Both the position numbers and the translations under genes were made by a program. The notes under the pieces are model-generated. The model searched no databases. It had not been told where the DNA came from and saw only the letters and a list, made by a program, of their open reading frames with translations. This document shows, in pieces, positions 1-7,951 of a stretch of 64,000 bases of DNA; the stretch's first letter is position 1, and the number at the start of each line of letters is the position of its first letter. This DNA comes from an uncultured Flavobacteriaceae bacterium (GTDB lineage: Bacteria; Bacteroidota; Bacteroidia; Flavobacteriales; Flavobacteriaceae): the NCBI GenBank assembly GCA_947500445.1, contig CANMSB010000001.1, forward strand, positions 62,001 through 126,000, in the 5' to 3' direction.

Positions 1-76
1 CAATAGCGGTTTCCGGCGTTTGTAGCATCGCTTTTAAAAAAGAATGGTCTTTGCCCGTTTTTTTCATTAATTCCAT
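1..76 (-). CDS. Possible 5' end of a gene running off the window
   Basis: Read on the minus strand, an ATG at 74-76 opens a frame that continues to the window edge without a stop (25 codons, beginning MELMKKTGKDH). It could be the N-terminus of a protein encoded mainly to the left of the window. Twenty-five codons without a stop is weak evidence, no family is recognisable, and no ribosome binding site is evident. Confidence 0.25.
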   Translation of the reverse strand, partial: MELMKKTGKDHSFLKAMLQTPETAI

Positions 77-719
77 GCTAGTGTAACTATGGCGCTTATG
101 GCATTCGTTTTCTCGTTGCGAAGTTGTGGTGGGCGTTGGCTGTTTTTCCCAGCCTTAACCCTCCGTTTCGGTCCAAAACTATCAAGAGTAAGGTACGACA
201 AAAGAAGGCAAAATTGGTACAAGTCTCCGTTTATGACAATACCTTTTTGAGTATTATACAGTTGCTTCTAAAGCCGTTTTCCGTTGTGCAGCGCCATAAA
301 CCCGACACTATTGAAAATGGTTCTGACCTGATGGGGCAGAACCATTTTAACAACCAACCAACTAAAATCACTTATATGCCTGGATTTATTGCCATAAATC
401 CTTAAGTGTTTCTCAAAGATATCGTGTAGCATCTGCAAAAATGTGCTGTAAAAAAAGTTTGATTGACTGTTTTAAAAAAGCCTTTTTGGTTTTGTGCCGA
501 AATCTTTCAGGATAGCTTCCCTAACGCCCTATTTCCATAAGGGTTAACGTCATGCCGGTCTCCTCCACTACAAAACGATGGCGTTTTACAAATCTTTGGG
601 GTAGGTTGGAAACGGCCGATGTTGGAATTGGAGCGATTTCCGAATAGGGACAACATCTACGGTGTTTGAGGTCGCAGGATCGACCAGGGTTTAGGATATT
701 TGATAAAATCTTTTTTTAC
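77..719. other. Intergenic stretch without a supported gene
   Basis: About 640 bases. A 93-codon plus-strand frame at 124-405 has no recognisable domain and atypical composition, so I do not call it. A short hairpin (AAAACG-ATGG-CGTTTT, near 574-589) is the only structure noticed. The 5' flank of the flavodoxin-like operon lies at the right end. Confidence 0.4.
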
Positions 720-1433
720 ATGAAAACACCCCCTGATTTTTCCGATATTAATGCACTATTCATCAATTGTACGCTTAAAAAATCACCGGAGCAGAGCCAT
801 ACCGAAGGGTTGATGAACGTAGCAATGGACATCATGCGCGCAGAAGGAGCGGGGGTAACGTACATCCGTTTGGCAGATTTCGATATTCCTGTTGGCTTGG
901 CGCCGGACATGCGGGATCAAGGGGCATCAAAAGACGATTGGCCCGAGGTTTTCGATAAAATCCTTCAAGCCGATATCGTAGTGATCGGCACGCCCATTTG
1001 GTTAGGCGAAAAGTCTTCTATAGCCACAAAACTTATAGAACGGATGTATGGTATGAGCGCCCGAACGAACGACAAAGGACAGTACATCTATTACGGGAAG
1101 ACCGGGGGCTGCGTCATTACCGGTAACGAGGACGGCGTCAAGCATTGTGCCATGGGTATCCTTTACGGGCTACAACATCTCGGTTTTTCCATACCCCCCC
1201 AAGCCGATTGTGGCTGGATTGGTGAAGCCGGCCCCGGTCCCAGTTATTTGGACAAGGAGTCCGGAGCAAAGCGCAATGCCTTCACCAATAGAAATACCAC
1301 GTTCATGACCTATAACTTGCTGCACATGGCAAAAATGCTAAAGGCCGTCGGTGGTTATCCCGCTTATGGCAACTCCAGAGAGGATTGGGACGACGGAACC
1401 CGTTGGAATTTTGAAAATCCGGAGTATCGTTAA
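720..1433 (+). CDS. Flavodoxin-like / NADPH-dependent FMN reductase family protein
   Basis: A 237-aa cytoplasmic protein of the flavodoxin fold, probably binding FMN and reducing small molecules; the physiological substrate cannot be told from sequence. The N-terminal strand (ALFINCTLKKSPEQSHTEGL) matches the FMN-phosphate loop of the NADPH-dependent FMN reductase/flavodoxin_2 group, and VVIGTPIWLGEKSS is the characteristic second flavin-contacting loop. The start at 720 is preferred over an in-frame upstream start at 666, because homology begins just after the MKTP sequence. It is first in an apparent operon: the next gene starts 10 bases after its stop. Confidence 0.8.
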   Translation: MKTPPDFSDINALFINCTLKKSPEQSHTEGLMNVAMDIMRAEGAGVTYIRLADFDIPVGLAPDMRDQGASKDDWPEVFDKILQADIVVIGTPIWLGEKSSIATKLIERMYGMSARTNDKGQYIYYGKTGGCVITGNEDGVKHCAMGILYGLQHLGFSIPPQADCGWIGEAGPGPSYLDKESGAKRNAFTNRNTTFMTYNLLHMAKMLKAVGGYPAYGNSREDWDDGTRWNFENPEYR

Positions 1434-1443
1434 CCAAGGGAAT

Positions 1444-2724
1444 ATGTTAAAAAGGATTCCGAAATTTTTTAAGAAGAAAGCGTACCAGTTATACAACAGT
1501 ATCGCTTTTTATCCCATACTGCTGAGTATCGGGTTTTTGGCGTTTGGATTTTTCATGTTGTGGTTGGAGTACACTCCGGCCATAGATGCCATCGAGAATA
1601 CGCTTCCAAGTCTTATTATACGTGATGCCAAGGTCGCTATAACACTGCTTTCCGTGCTCATCGGCGGTATCATTTCCTTGACTGTTTTTAGTTTTACCAT
1701 GGTAATGGGGGTGTTGGGGCAGGCATCTTCCAATTTTTCACCAAGGCTTCTACCGGGATTGGTTTCCGACAAACGCCACCAACTCATTTTGGGCAGCTAT
1801 TTGGGCACCTTGTTATATTGTCTCCTGAATTTGATTTTTTTGGGATCGGAGGCTTCCGACGAAACACATTTTGGATTCGCAATAATGATCGCCGCTATTT
1901 TTGGCGTACTGTGTTTGGCACTATTTGTAAGTTTCATACACAATATTTCCGCTTCCATACAAATACACCGAATTATAGAAAACGTTTTTGACTCGGGTTG
2001 CCGTCAGCTTACCGAAACAAAGGAAAAAATTGCAAAAGGGAGTAGCATGCGTTTTTCCGATATCCGGCATTGGTATCCAATCAAATCTTTAAAAACCGGA
2101 AATTATAAGGGTTTTGACGCTAGCCTGATTTCTGCCGACTTATGGGAGAAAATTAAAGAGATTTCCGTGGTTTGCTGTCCGGATACTTTTGTATGGGAAG
2201 GCGATGTCGTTTTAAAAGTACCGGTACCAACAACCGATGAAGAACGTACAAATCTCTTGCTCGCCCTGCGCCTTACCAGTAATAGGGAGGCACCTGACGG
2301 GTATTACGATGCTATGGTGCAACTAATGGAAATTTCCGTAAAAGCCATGTCACCGGGCATAAACGATCCTGGAACCGCAATAGCCGCTATTCGTAAACTA
2401 GGTCAATTGTTCGCTAGGGCATCACATATTCCCCCCATGGGAGTGCGTAACCATTTAAAGTTCGGTAGTATTGCCGAAAGGTATATGACCGTTAAAACCC
2501 TTTTGAACAAGATCATTGTTCCCATACGTCAATATTCGAAATCGGATAAGTTGGTGTTGGCCGAACTTATCGTAGCTTTATGCCATGTTCGAAAAGGGCT
2601 GCCCGAAAATCTTGAGGCAATGAATGTCCTAACGGAGGAACTCGACTGTATCGAAAGAGAGGTTCTGGAAAATTTTGAGCACGAAAAGGATAGAAGGGAG
2701 TTGCTGATGCCGCTTTCTTCTTAA
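1444..2724 (+). CDS. DUF2254 family integral membrane protein
   Basis: A 426-aa predicted inner-membrane protein of the DUF2254 family, function unknown. Four hydrophobic segments occupy roughly the first 170 residues: near residues 20-42, 63-90 (rich in V/F/T with the family-typical FSFTMV stretch), 110-128 and 140-165. A soluble C-terminal half follows, containing the conserved SPGINDPGTA motif. The start at 1444 is chosen because residues encoded further upstream (from 1351) overlap the preceding gene and resemble no membrane segment. It lies between the flavodoxin-like gene and a DUF2652 gene with gaps of about 10 bases, so the three are probably co-transcribed. Confidence 0.85.
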   Translation: MLKRIPKFFKKKAYQLYNSIAFYPILLSIGFLAFGFFMLWLEYTPAIDAIENTLPSLIIRDAKVAITLLSVLIGGIISLTVFSFTMVMGVLGQASSNFSPRLLPGLVSDKRHQLILGSYLGTLLYCLLNLIFLGSEASDETHFGFAIMIAAIFGVLCLALFVSFIHNISASIQIHRIIENVFDSGCRQLTETKEKIAKGSSMRFSDIRHWYPIKSLKTGNYKGFDASLISADLWEKIKEISVVCCPDTFVWEGDVVLKVPVPTTDEERTNLLLALRLTSNREAPDGYYDAMVQLMEISVKAMSPGINDPGTAIAAIRKLGQLFARASHIPPMGVRNHLKFGSIAERYMTVKTLLNKIIVPIRQYSKSDKLVLAELIVALCHVRKGLPENLEAMNVLTEELDCIEREVLENFEHEKDRRELLMPLSS

Positions 2725-2733
2725 AATGGGACC

Positions 2734-3336
2734 ATGAAAGAAACACGAACACTTATTTGCATTCCGGATATCAGCGGTTTTACCGAATTTATGAGCGAAG
2801 CCGATTTTGAGCTGAGTTCAAAGGTTATCCCAAGCCTATTGAACAATATTATCTATTCCAACGAGATCGGGCTTAAAATTTCAGAAATCGAAGGGGACGC
2901 CGTTTTGTTTTACAGACAGGGGCGATTACCATCCCTGCAATCGGTCTTGGACCAATGTCATAATTTTTATACGGAGTTTTACCGGAAATTACACGAGCTG
3001 CGCGAACAGAATGTGAAAAACGATAACGCCAATAGCATACCGGCTATTTTAGGTCTTAAAATTATATTGCATTACGGTACCCAAATAGCACCGGTGAAGG
3101 TGGGCAGTAGAATTAAACTGTTGGGAGAAGACCTTATAGTAGCGCATCGATTGTTAAAGAATAAGGTGCCCTTCGACGAGTACATATTGTTGTCCGATGA
3201 TTTTGTTTCTACTTATAGTGAGGAAGAATTGGAGAAAACCTTATCCAGAACGTCATTTTTAAAAGAGGCCGAAAGTTATGACCACGTTGGAGAGGTCGCC
3301 TACTACTATATGCAATTGGTACCACCACAGGCATAA
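2734..3336 (+). CDS. DUF2652 protein, class III nucleotide cyclase-like fold
   Basis: A 200-aa soluble protein of the DUF2652 family, which belongs to the class III adenylate/guanylate cyclase superfamily. Both metal-binding aspartates of that fold are visible: D12 in PDISGFTEF and D55 in EIEGDAVLF. The C-terminal GEDLIVAHRLL corresponds to the GxxVNxAARL motif of true cyclases; the arginine is kept, but the transition-state asparagine is replaced by isoleucine. Cyclase activity is therefore uncertain. It starts 9 bases after the DUF2254 gene, as third gene of that operon. An HD-PycTM gene, the type of effector that responds to cyclic nucleotides, lies about 11 kb away (see findings). Confidence 0.82.
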   Translation: MKETRTLICIPDISGFTEFMSEADFELSSKVIPSLLNNIIYSNEIGLKISEIEGDAVLFYRQGRLPSLQSVLDQCHNFYTEFYRKLHELREQNVKNDNANSIPAILGLKIILHYGTQIAPVKVGSRIKLLGEDLIVAHRLLKNKVPFDEYILLSDDFVSTYSEEELEKTLSRTSFLKEAESYDHVGEVAYYYMQLVPPQA

Positions 3337-3424
3337 AACAATACTTCCCTTCAAAAACACTCTCTTTAAAGGGTTTCCGTCAACATCCCTATGAAATGAG
3401 CCAATACCTGGTGGTCATTGCGGG

Positions 3425-3432
3425 TATCTTTG
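3425..3432 (+). promoter_or_regulatory. Possible -7 box for the dps gene
   Basis: TATCTTTG matches the Bacteroidota -7 consensus TAnnTTTG and lies 58 bases before the dps start codon. No TTG is found at the usual 17-23 base spacing upstream, so support is limited to one box. Confidence 0.35.
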
Positions 3433-3490
3433 TATCAACAAGTTAAGTCATGAAAGCCATGGACAACTACATTAAAATTAATTTATAACT

Positions 3491-4000
3491 ATGAGTTATT
3501 TAAATATAAGTGAAAAGAAAATTGAACCTATCGTAAACGAATTGAATCTGTTGTTGGCAGACTATCATGTGTATTATCAAAAATTAAGAGGATTCCATTG
3601 GAACATCCTAGGAAAGAACTTTTTTGACCTACACAACAAGTTCGAAGAATTATACAATGACGCCAAAGTGAAAATCGATGAGCTGGCGGAACGAATCCTA
3701 ACATTACGCTACCACCCGATAAGCAACTACGCAGAGTACTTACAATTATCCACAATTAAGGAAACCTCTAAATTAAAATCGGATGTTGAAATGGTGGATG
3801 CCATCCTCAAGGACCATGGCGATTTACTGAAGCAAATGGGTAGGGTCATGCATGCCGCCGAAGAAGCCAATGATGAAGGAACCTTGGATATGGTCGGTGC
3901 CTATATCGGACAATTGGAAAAAATGAGCTGGATGTTGGATGCCTTTAGGAAGGATACACAAGACCAGCTAAAAATTTCCGATAAAGAAATGGCTTCATAA
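3491..4000 (+). CDS. dps: Dps family DNA-binding ferritin-like protein
   Basis: A 169-aa starvation/oxidative-stress protein that assembles into a shell, oxidises Fe(II) with hydrogen peroxide and stores the iron, protecting DNA. The inter-subunit ferroxidase ligands are visible: H36 in RGFHWNI, H48 and E52 in the LHNKFEELY helix, and D63/E67 in KIDELAER. The length is normal for the family. It stands alone on the plus strand, with a possible TAnnTTTG promoter upstream. OxyR commonly controls dps in other bacteria, and an oxyR-like gene lies at 55.3-56.2 kb; regulation here is inference only. Confidence 0.93.
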   Translation: MSYLNISEKKIEPIVNELNLLLADYHVYYQKLRGFHWNILGKNFFDLHNKFEELYNDAKVKIDELAERILTLRYHPISNYAEYLQLSTIKETSKLKSDVEMVDAILKDHGDLLKQMGRVMHAAEEANDEGTLDMVGAYIGQLEKMSWMLDAFRKDTQDQLKISDKEMAS

Positions 4001-4093
4001 CGCACGCCCTACTACTATAATGCAGATAGACCGGACAAAATTGTCCTTATGAAGATAAAACGAAGCAATAATTTATAAAATTAAAAGAACAAA

Positions 4094-4573
4094 ATGAAAA
4101 AAGCAGTAATACTAACATTAGGTGTGTTCGCTATGTCCATTGGAATGGTGAATGCCCAGGACACGAACGTAACCGGTAGTATGAATACGACTACGGTACA
4201 AACCATGAACTATGAAAAAAATGGATCAAAAATACCCTATAAGGTAACAATACAGGAACAACGGTATTACCGTTCCTCTTTTGAGCAGAACCAGAAAAAC
4301 ATGGAGAATTGGGAACGCAAAAACGAGCCGGCGGAAGTAGCAAAGCTAATCACCGTTACCAGTGATGTGGACAAAAGCTCAAATCGAACCTTGGTGGTAC
4401 GCTATGAAAAGCAATTGGCGGATACTTTTGAGCTGACCGCTACCAATGATGGCTTCCAAATAAATGTAGAGGACCATACGGTACATTATAAAATTGGAAA
4501 AGGAATAGCATTTGAAAAGATGGAAGACAGTAACTTCTTCTTTGTAAATGAATTTGTTACCGACAGCAAATAA
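4094..4573 (+). CDS. Small exported protein of unknown function
   Basis: A 159-aa protein with a clear Sec signal peptide (KK start, hydrophobic core of about 12 residues, cleavage after the VNAQ region near residue 22). The mature part is polar and rich in K, N, T and E, with no domain I recognise. Its end is marked by a strong terminator starting 16 bases after the stop. It is likely periplasmic or surface-exposed. Confidence 0.72.
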   Translation: MKKAVILTLGVFAMSIGMVNAQDTNVTGSMNTTTVQTMNYEKNGSKIPYKVTIQEQRYYRSSFEQNQKNMENWERKNEPAEVAKLITVTSDVDKSSNRTLVVRYEKQLADTFELTATNDGFQINVEDHTVHYKIGKGIAFEKMEDSNFFFVNEFVTDSK

Positions 4574-4589
4574 AAAGTAAGCCAAGGTA

Positions 4590-4650
4590 AAAAGAACCTA
4601 AAAAAGACGTTTCCAACACGGAAACGTCTTTTTTAGGTTCTTTTTTTTTT
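4590..4650 (+). terminator. Rho-independent terminator after the 4094-4573 gene
   Basis: A 25-base perfect inverted repeat (4590-4614 with 4620-4644) around a 5-base AACAC loop, followed by a run of T through 4650. The symmetrical A/T flanks mean it could also act on the opposite strand. Confidence 0.92.
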
Positions 4651-4683
4651 GAACGAGCAAAAATCAGCGATTATCTAACAGTT

Positions 4684-4711
4684 TTGTTTAACTTTCTAAC
4701 ACTTATCTTTG
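4684..4711 (+). promoter_or_regulatory. Bacteroidota-type promoter of the AraC regulator
   Basis: A TTG (4684-4686) and TATCTTTG (4704-4711) are spaced by 17 bases and fit the TTG/TAnnTTTG consensus of flavobacteria. The predicted start of transcription lies about 30 bases before the ATG at 4745. Confidence 0.55.
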
Positions 4712-4744
4712 AACATTATGACAATACGTTTAAAATAAAGTAGG

Positions 4745-5779
4745 ATGATAAAAATTGTTGTTGATGCGGACAGTACCGCGGGCACGGTAAAGCAGATACA
4801 GGGAGTAATCGGTGGAACCATAATCGAACGGTGGGGGGAGCATATTTTAACGGTAGACAATGGTAACGCAAAAGGTACCATACGTTTTATCACTTTTGAT
4901 TGGGGCGTTAACTTATTGGATTACGACATTACATTTATGGACGATGTGGTGTTGCAAATGGATGCCTCCGAATATAACCCCATTCATTTTGCCTATTGCC
5001 TTGAAGGATATTGTAAACACCGTTTTGGAAACCAACCGGAATCAGCGGCAAGAACATTGGAACAGTTTCAGTCCGTAATCATCACCAGTAGGGATGGCGG
5101 CTATAATTTTGGATACTTTCCAAAATTGGAAAAATTGGCCATTAACGTCATACAGATAGGGCGAAAGAAATTTTTGAACAAGCGGCTCAACAATGTCGAT
5201 GAATTGAACCGTAAACTTTACGAGGTATTTTTGGATACCGATCACGAAAAAGCGTATTCTTTTTATGGGACCTACGACCTAAAATTGGCCGACAAAATAG
5301 GCGCTTTGCGAAAAGTACGGGCAAAAGGGATGATCCGTGTAATGCAGATAGAAGGGTTGGTGTATGAAATTCTGGCGATGCACATCCTGGATCACGATAA
5401 AGTGGTATCCAACAAAAAACCGAAAACCAGTCTCTTGAACAGGGAACTTCAAATGGTACGGCAGGTCGCAAAGAAAATTGTAAAAGACGTATCCCAAGAG
5501 TATTCCTTGGACGCCCTTTCGGTTGCCTCGGGCCTTTCCCAAGCCAAACTACAAGAAGGGTTTAAGGCATTGTACGCAAGAACGGTAACCGAGTATATCA
5601 GACACGTACGTTTGGAACAGGCTAGGGATTATATGAATACCACCGATATGAACATTTCGGAAATTGTATATTCTATCGGGTTCAGCAGTAGAAGCTACTT
5701 TTCAAAAATTTTTAAAAGAAAGTTTGGTATCAGTCCAAGCGAGTATCAGGAGAATGTACGGCTGCCGGAAGCGGTCTAA
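4745..5779 (+). CDS. AraC family transcriptional regulator
   Basis: A 344-aa DNA-binding regulator. The C-terminal 95 residues form the double helix-turn-helix of AraC/XylS proteins: the second helix pair is seen in MNISEIVYSIGFSSRSYFSKIFKRKFGISPSEYQ, the family signature, ending 10 residues before the C-terminus. The N-terminal 230 residues contain no domain I can name and probably carry the sensing or dimerisation function. It is preceded by a promoter-like TTG/TAnnTTTG pair and stands alone between a terminator and a 313-base gap, so its target cannot be inferred from neighbours. Confidence 0.88.
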   Translation: MIKIVVDADSTAGTVKQIQGVIGGTIIERWGEHILTVDNGNAKGTIRFITFDWGVNLLDYDITFMDDVVLQMDASEYNPIHFAYCLEGYCKHRFGNQPESAARTLEQFQSVIITSRDGGYNFGYFPKLEKLAINVIQIGRKKFLNKRLNNVDELNRKLYEVFLDTDHEKAYSFYGTYDLKLADKIGALRKVRAKGMIRVMQIEGLVYEILAMHILDHDKVVSNKKPKTSLLNRELQMVRQVAKKIVKDVSQEYSLDALSVASGLSQAKLQEGFKALYARTVTEYIRHVRLEQARDYMNTTDMNISEIVYSIGFSSRSYFSKIFKRKFGISPSEYQENVRLPEAV

Positions 5780-6092
5780 CCGATCGGTTTTCTTGCGTGA
5801 TTACGCCTTAAGCGGCAAATCGAAATCTTTTTTGGTCATTTGCGCGCCGGGAGCACAGGGTATTACCACAGGAAGAAACGAACGGTCCATAAGTCAATTT
5901 GGGCCTTTCCACCAATGATAAGCACGTGGTTATTGGACAATAGTCGTTATATTTGGATGTAGTAAACAAGACAAAGCCGTTTGTATAGTGGCATTGATAG
6001 TATACTGATGGGCAACGATGGTGGTCAAGGGAAAATGAATGTTTAAATCGCCCTAACCTTATTGTTAACCATTTAATAAATACCCCTTAGTT
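5780..6092. other. Intergenic stretch, nothing recognised
   Basis: 313 bases between the AraC regulator and the DUF3124 lipoprotein gene. I see no ORF of convincing composition, no strong hairpin and no clear promoter box. Confidence 0.4.
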
Positions 6093-6626
6093 ATGATGAA
6101 GGTATCCGTTTGCTTGCTGTGCACCCTATGGATCGTTTTGAGCGCATGTATCGACAACAAACCGAACCAGAACGCCTCAGGTCAGGACGAATTACGTTCG
6201 CTGGAATTGGAAAACCCCATCGACAAAAGTAGTATCGCCTATCGTGATACGCTGTACGTTCCCATTTATAGCGATATCTATGTCGACGCCAACAATCAGA
6301 ACAGTATGTTGGCCGCAACCTTGAGTATCCGGAATACGAGCTATACAGATTCCCTATACGTTTCCAAAATCGACTATTTTGATACGAACGGTACATTGGT
6401 GAAAAGCTTTATCGAGAACACCATAAGCCTAACGCCGATGGCTACGGTAAATTATGTGATTGAAAAGGAGAACGATCTCGGTGGCCCCGGGGCAAACTTT
6501 ATCGTTTGTTTGAGTGCAAAAAGTGACCAAGTAACGCCTATTGTGCAGGCCATTATGGTAGGTGAAAATGGTAATAAGGGATTCTCCTTCACCGCTTCTG
6601 GACAGTCCATCAGAAACAATAAATAA
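6093..6626 (+). CDS. DUF3124 domain lipoprotein
   Basis: A 177-aa predicted lipoprotein. The signal sequence ends in the lipobox LSAC, with the lipidated cysteine near residue 19. The remainder (DTLYVPIYSDIYVDANNQNSMLAATLSIRNTS through VIEKENDLGGPGANFIV) matches the DUF3124 family, a beta-rich periplasmic domain of unknown function. A second possible start codon (ATG-ATG) lies 3 bases downstream and cannot be distinguished. The gene stands alone. Confidence 0.85.
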   Translation: MMKVSVCLLCTLWIVLSACIDNKPNQNASGQDELRSLELENPIDKSSIAYRDTLYVPIYSDIYVDANNQNSMLAATLSIRNTSYTDSLYVSKIDYFDTNGTLVKSFIENTISLTPMATVNYVIEKENDLGGPGANFIVCLSAKSDQVTPIVQAIMVGENGNKGFSFTASGQSIRNNK

Positions 6627-6835
6627 TACCTTTCTACTTTAAAATCACCCATTCCATGGGCCGAATTACTGCTTAGGTATCGTGGTTATTTAAATCAGAT
6701 TATTTTTTTGATTTTTTCGCAACGCGAAATCAAGGATACCATCGCCGTTCTACTCCAGGGACACTCGGTTTCAAGACCTCGTTACTTGGTATTGATGGTT
6801 CAGCCACATTGTTTTCTGCAGGAGAAGAATTTAGG

Positions 6836-6871
6836 TAAAAAAAAACGAACTGCGGTACATACCGAAGTTCG
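6836..6871 (-). terminator. Terminator of the ytxH-like operon
   Basis: CGAACT and CGGTA pair with TACCG and AGTTCG across one mismatch (6846-6871). On the minus strand the stem is followed by a run of about nine T residues (complement of 6837-6845). It lies just past the last gene of the minus-strand trio. Confidence 0.8.
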
Positions 6872-6896
6872 CTTGTTAGGAGTTTTATGTGATGGG

Positions 6897-7097
6897 TTAT
6901 TTAAACAGCCTTCTGATTAAATATAGGATACCATATTTTTTGATGGCATTCCAAATGGTCGACCACCAAAAGTCCGGTTGTAGTTCATTTTTTATATGAT
7001 GCCCACTACCTTTTAGCGTTTCCAATGCAATCTGTTTTCGCAATTTCAACCGCTTTAAGTCGGCATCTATTTCATCAAAAGAGGTATATGTTTTCAT
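6897..7097 (-). CDS. Small DUF6327-like protein
   Basis: A 66-aa protein beginning with the MKTYTSFDEIDADLKRLKLRKQIALE block typical of the DUF6327 family found beside YtxH and holin-X-like genes in Bacteroidota. The C-terminal part (WWSTIWNAIKKYGILYLIRRLF) could be an amphipathic membrane-associated helix. It overlaps the preceding gene by 4 bases (ATGA), so translation is probably coupled. Function unknown. Confidence 0.75.
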   Translation of the reverse strand: MKTYTSFDEIDADLKRLKLRKQIALETLKGSGHHIKNELQPDFWWSTIWNAIKKYGILYLIRRLFK

Positions 7098-7447
7098 ACT
7101 GATTTAAAAAATAGCGCACTTAAACGCGATAGTACCCATTTTTCTATTTTTTTACGAAACAAGTACAAGACTACAGCAAGTAGCAAAGCACCTACCCCGG
7201 TGATTAAAAAACCGTACACCAAGTTCCCTAAAAGGGCTCCTAGGGCGAGTGCGCTGGCAAGGACCAAAAAGGCTATTCCCAAGAGTAGGGTACTGCCAAT
7301 GACCAAAATTTTTAATGCGGTTATTACTCCCGTAGCGGTATGCCTGAACACCTTAAGCTCATAATACGCTTTAGTATGTTCAACATAGCTTTCGCCGGCA
7401 TCGATGGCCATTTTGGAGCTTGCCTTTATTTCGTCGAACGCTCCCAT
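7094..7447 (-). CDS. Holin-X / DUF1469-like membrane protein
   Basis: A 117-aa inner-membrane protein with two adjacent hydrophobic helices (about residues 43-68 and 71-95), preceded by an amphipathic helix and followed by a positively charged tail. This matches the phage_holin_3_6/DUF1469 group, which despite the name is chromosomal and not lytic. It is the middle gene of a three-gene operon, starting directly after the YtxH gene stop and overlapping the DUF6327 gene. Such trios are usually envelope- or osmotic-stress genes; that role is inference. Confidence 0.8.
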   Translation of the reverse strand: MGAFDEIKASSKMAIDAGESYVEHTKAYYELKVFRHTATGVITALKILVIGSTLLLGIAFLVLASALALGALLGNLVYGFLITGVGALLLAVVLYLFRKKIEKWVLSRLSALFFKSV

Positions 7448-7777
7448 TTATCCCTTTTGAAGTTGTTTGTTCTTTTCTTTTAGCTCTTTCAGCTTTGCTT
7501 CCAAAGTGGTGATGACGTCTTCCGTTTTGTAGCTCACATCGGATACGATGTTCTCTACCCTCGCACCCAAGTTTTGTTTCTGCACCGCTACAGTCTCGCT
7601 TACACGCTCCTGAAGGTCCAAAGCACTTTCCTTAATGTTGGCTTGGGCAGCGGCCGATTGTTCCGCTATTTTTTTTCTCGTATTACTTCCTTTGTCAGGG
7701 GCAAATAAGATTCCGGCCAGTGCACCTATGGCGGCACCTGCCAAAACTCCTAATGCCGTATTTGAATTTGAACTCAT
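7448..7777 (-). CDS. YtxH domain-containing protein
   Basis: A 109-aa protein with the YtxH signature at its N-terminus: a glycine/alanine-rich membrane segment (LGVLAGAAIGALAGILFAPDKG, residues 9-30) followed directly by SNTRKKI. The rest is predicted to be a long charged coiled coil, ending in a KELKEKNKQLQKG tail. YtxH proteins are small general-stress membrane proteins of unknown biochemical activity. It is the first gene of the minus-strand operon and is divergent from the succinate-semialdehyde dehydrogenase gene. Confidence 0.85.
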   Translation of the reverse strand: MSSNSNTALGVLAGAAIGALAGILFAPDKGSNTRKKIAEQSAAAQANIKESALDLQERVSETVAVQKQNLGARVENIVSDVSYKTEDVITTLEAKLKELKEKNKQLQKG

Positions 7778-7951
7778 ATAATTGATTTTAAGATTAATAA
7801 CTGAGGCAAAGCTCGTGTTATTTAGAAAGACTCCTTAGCTCAAACACGAGAAAGCTTGACTTTTTTACCGATGTCAAAAGAATCAATAATGCTATCGAAT
7901 GCACTAAGTAAGATTAGGTTGACGGTTTAAGTTTGCAGAAACTAAGATATC

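Noticed and set aside
124-405. 93-codon plus-strand ORF near the left end
   Set aside because: No recognised domain, unusual composition, no operon context; likely chance.
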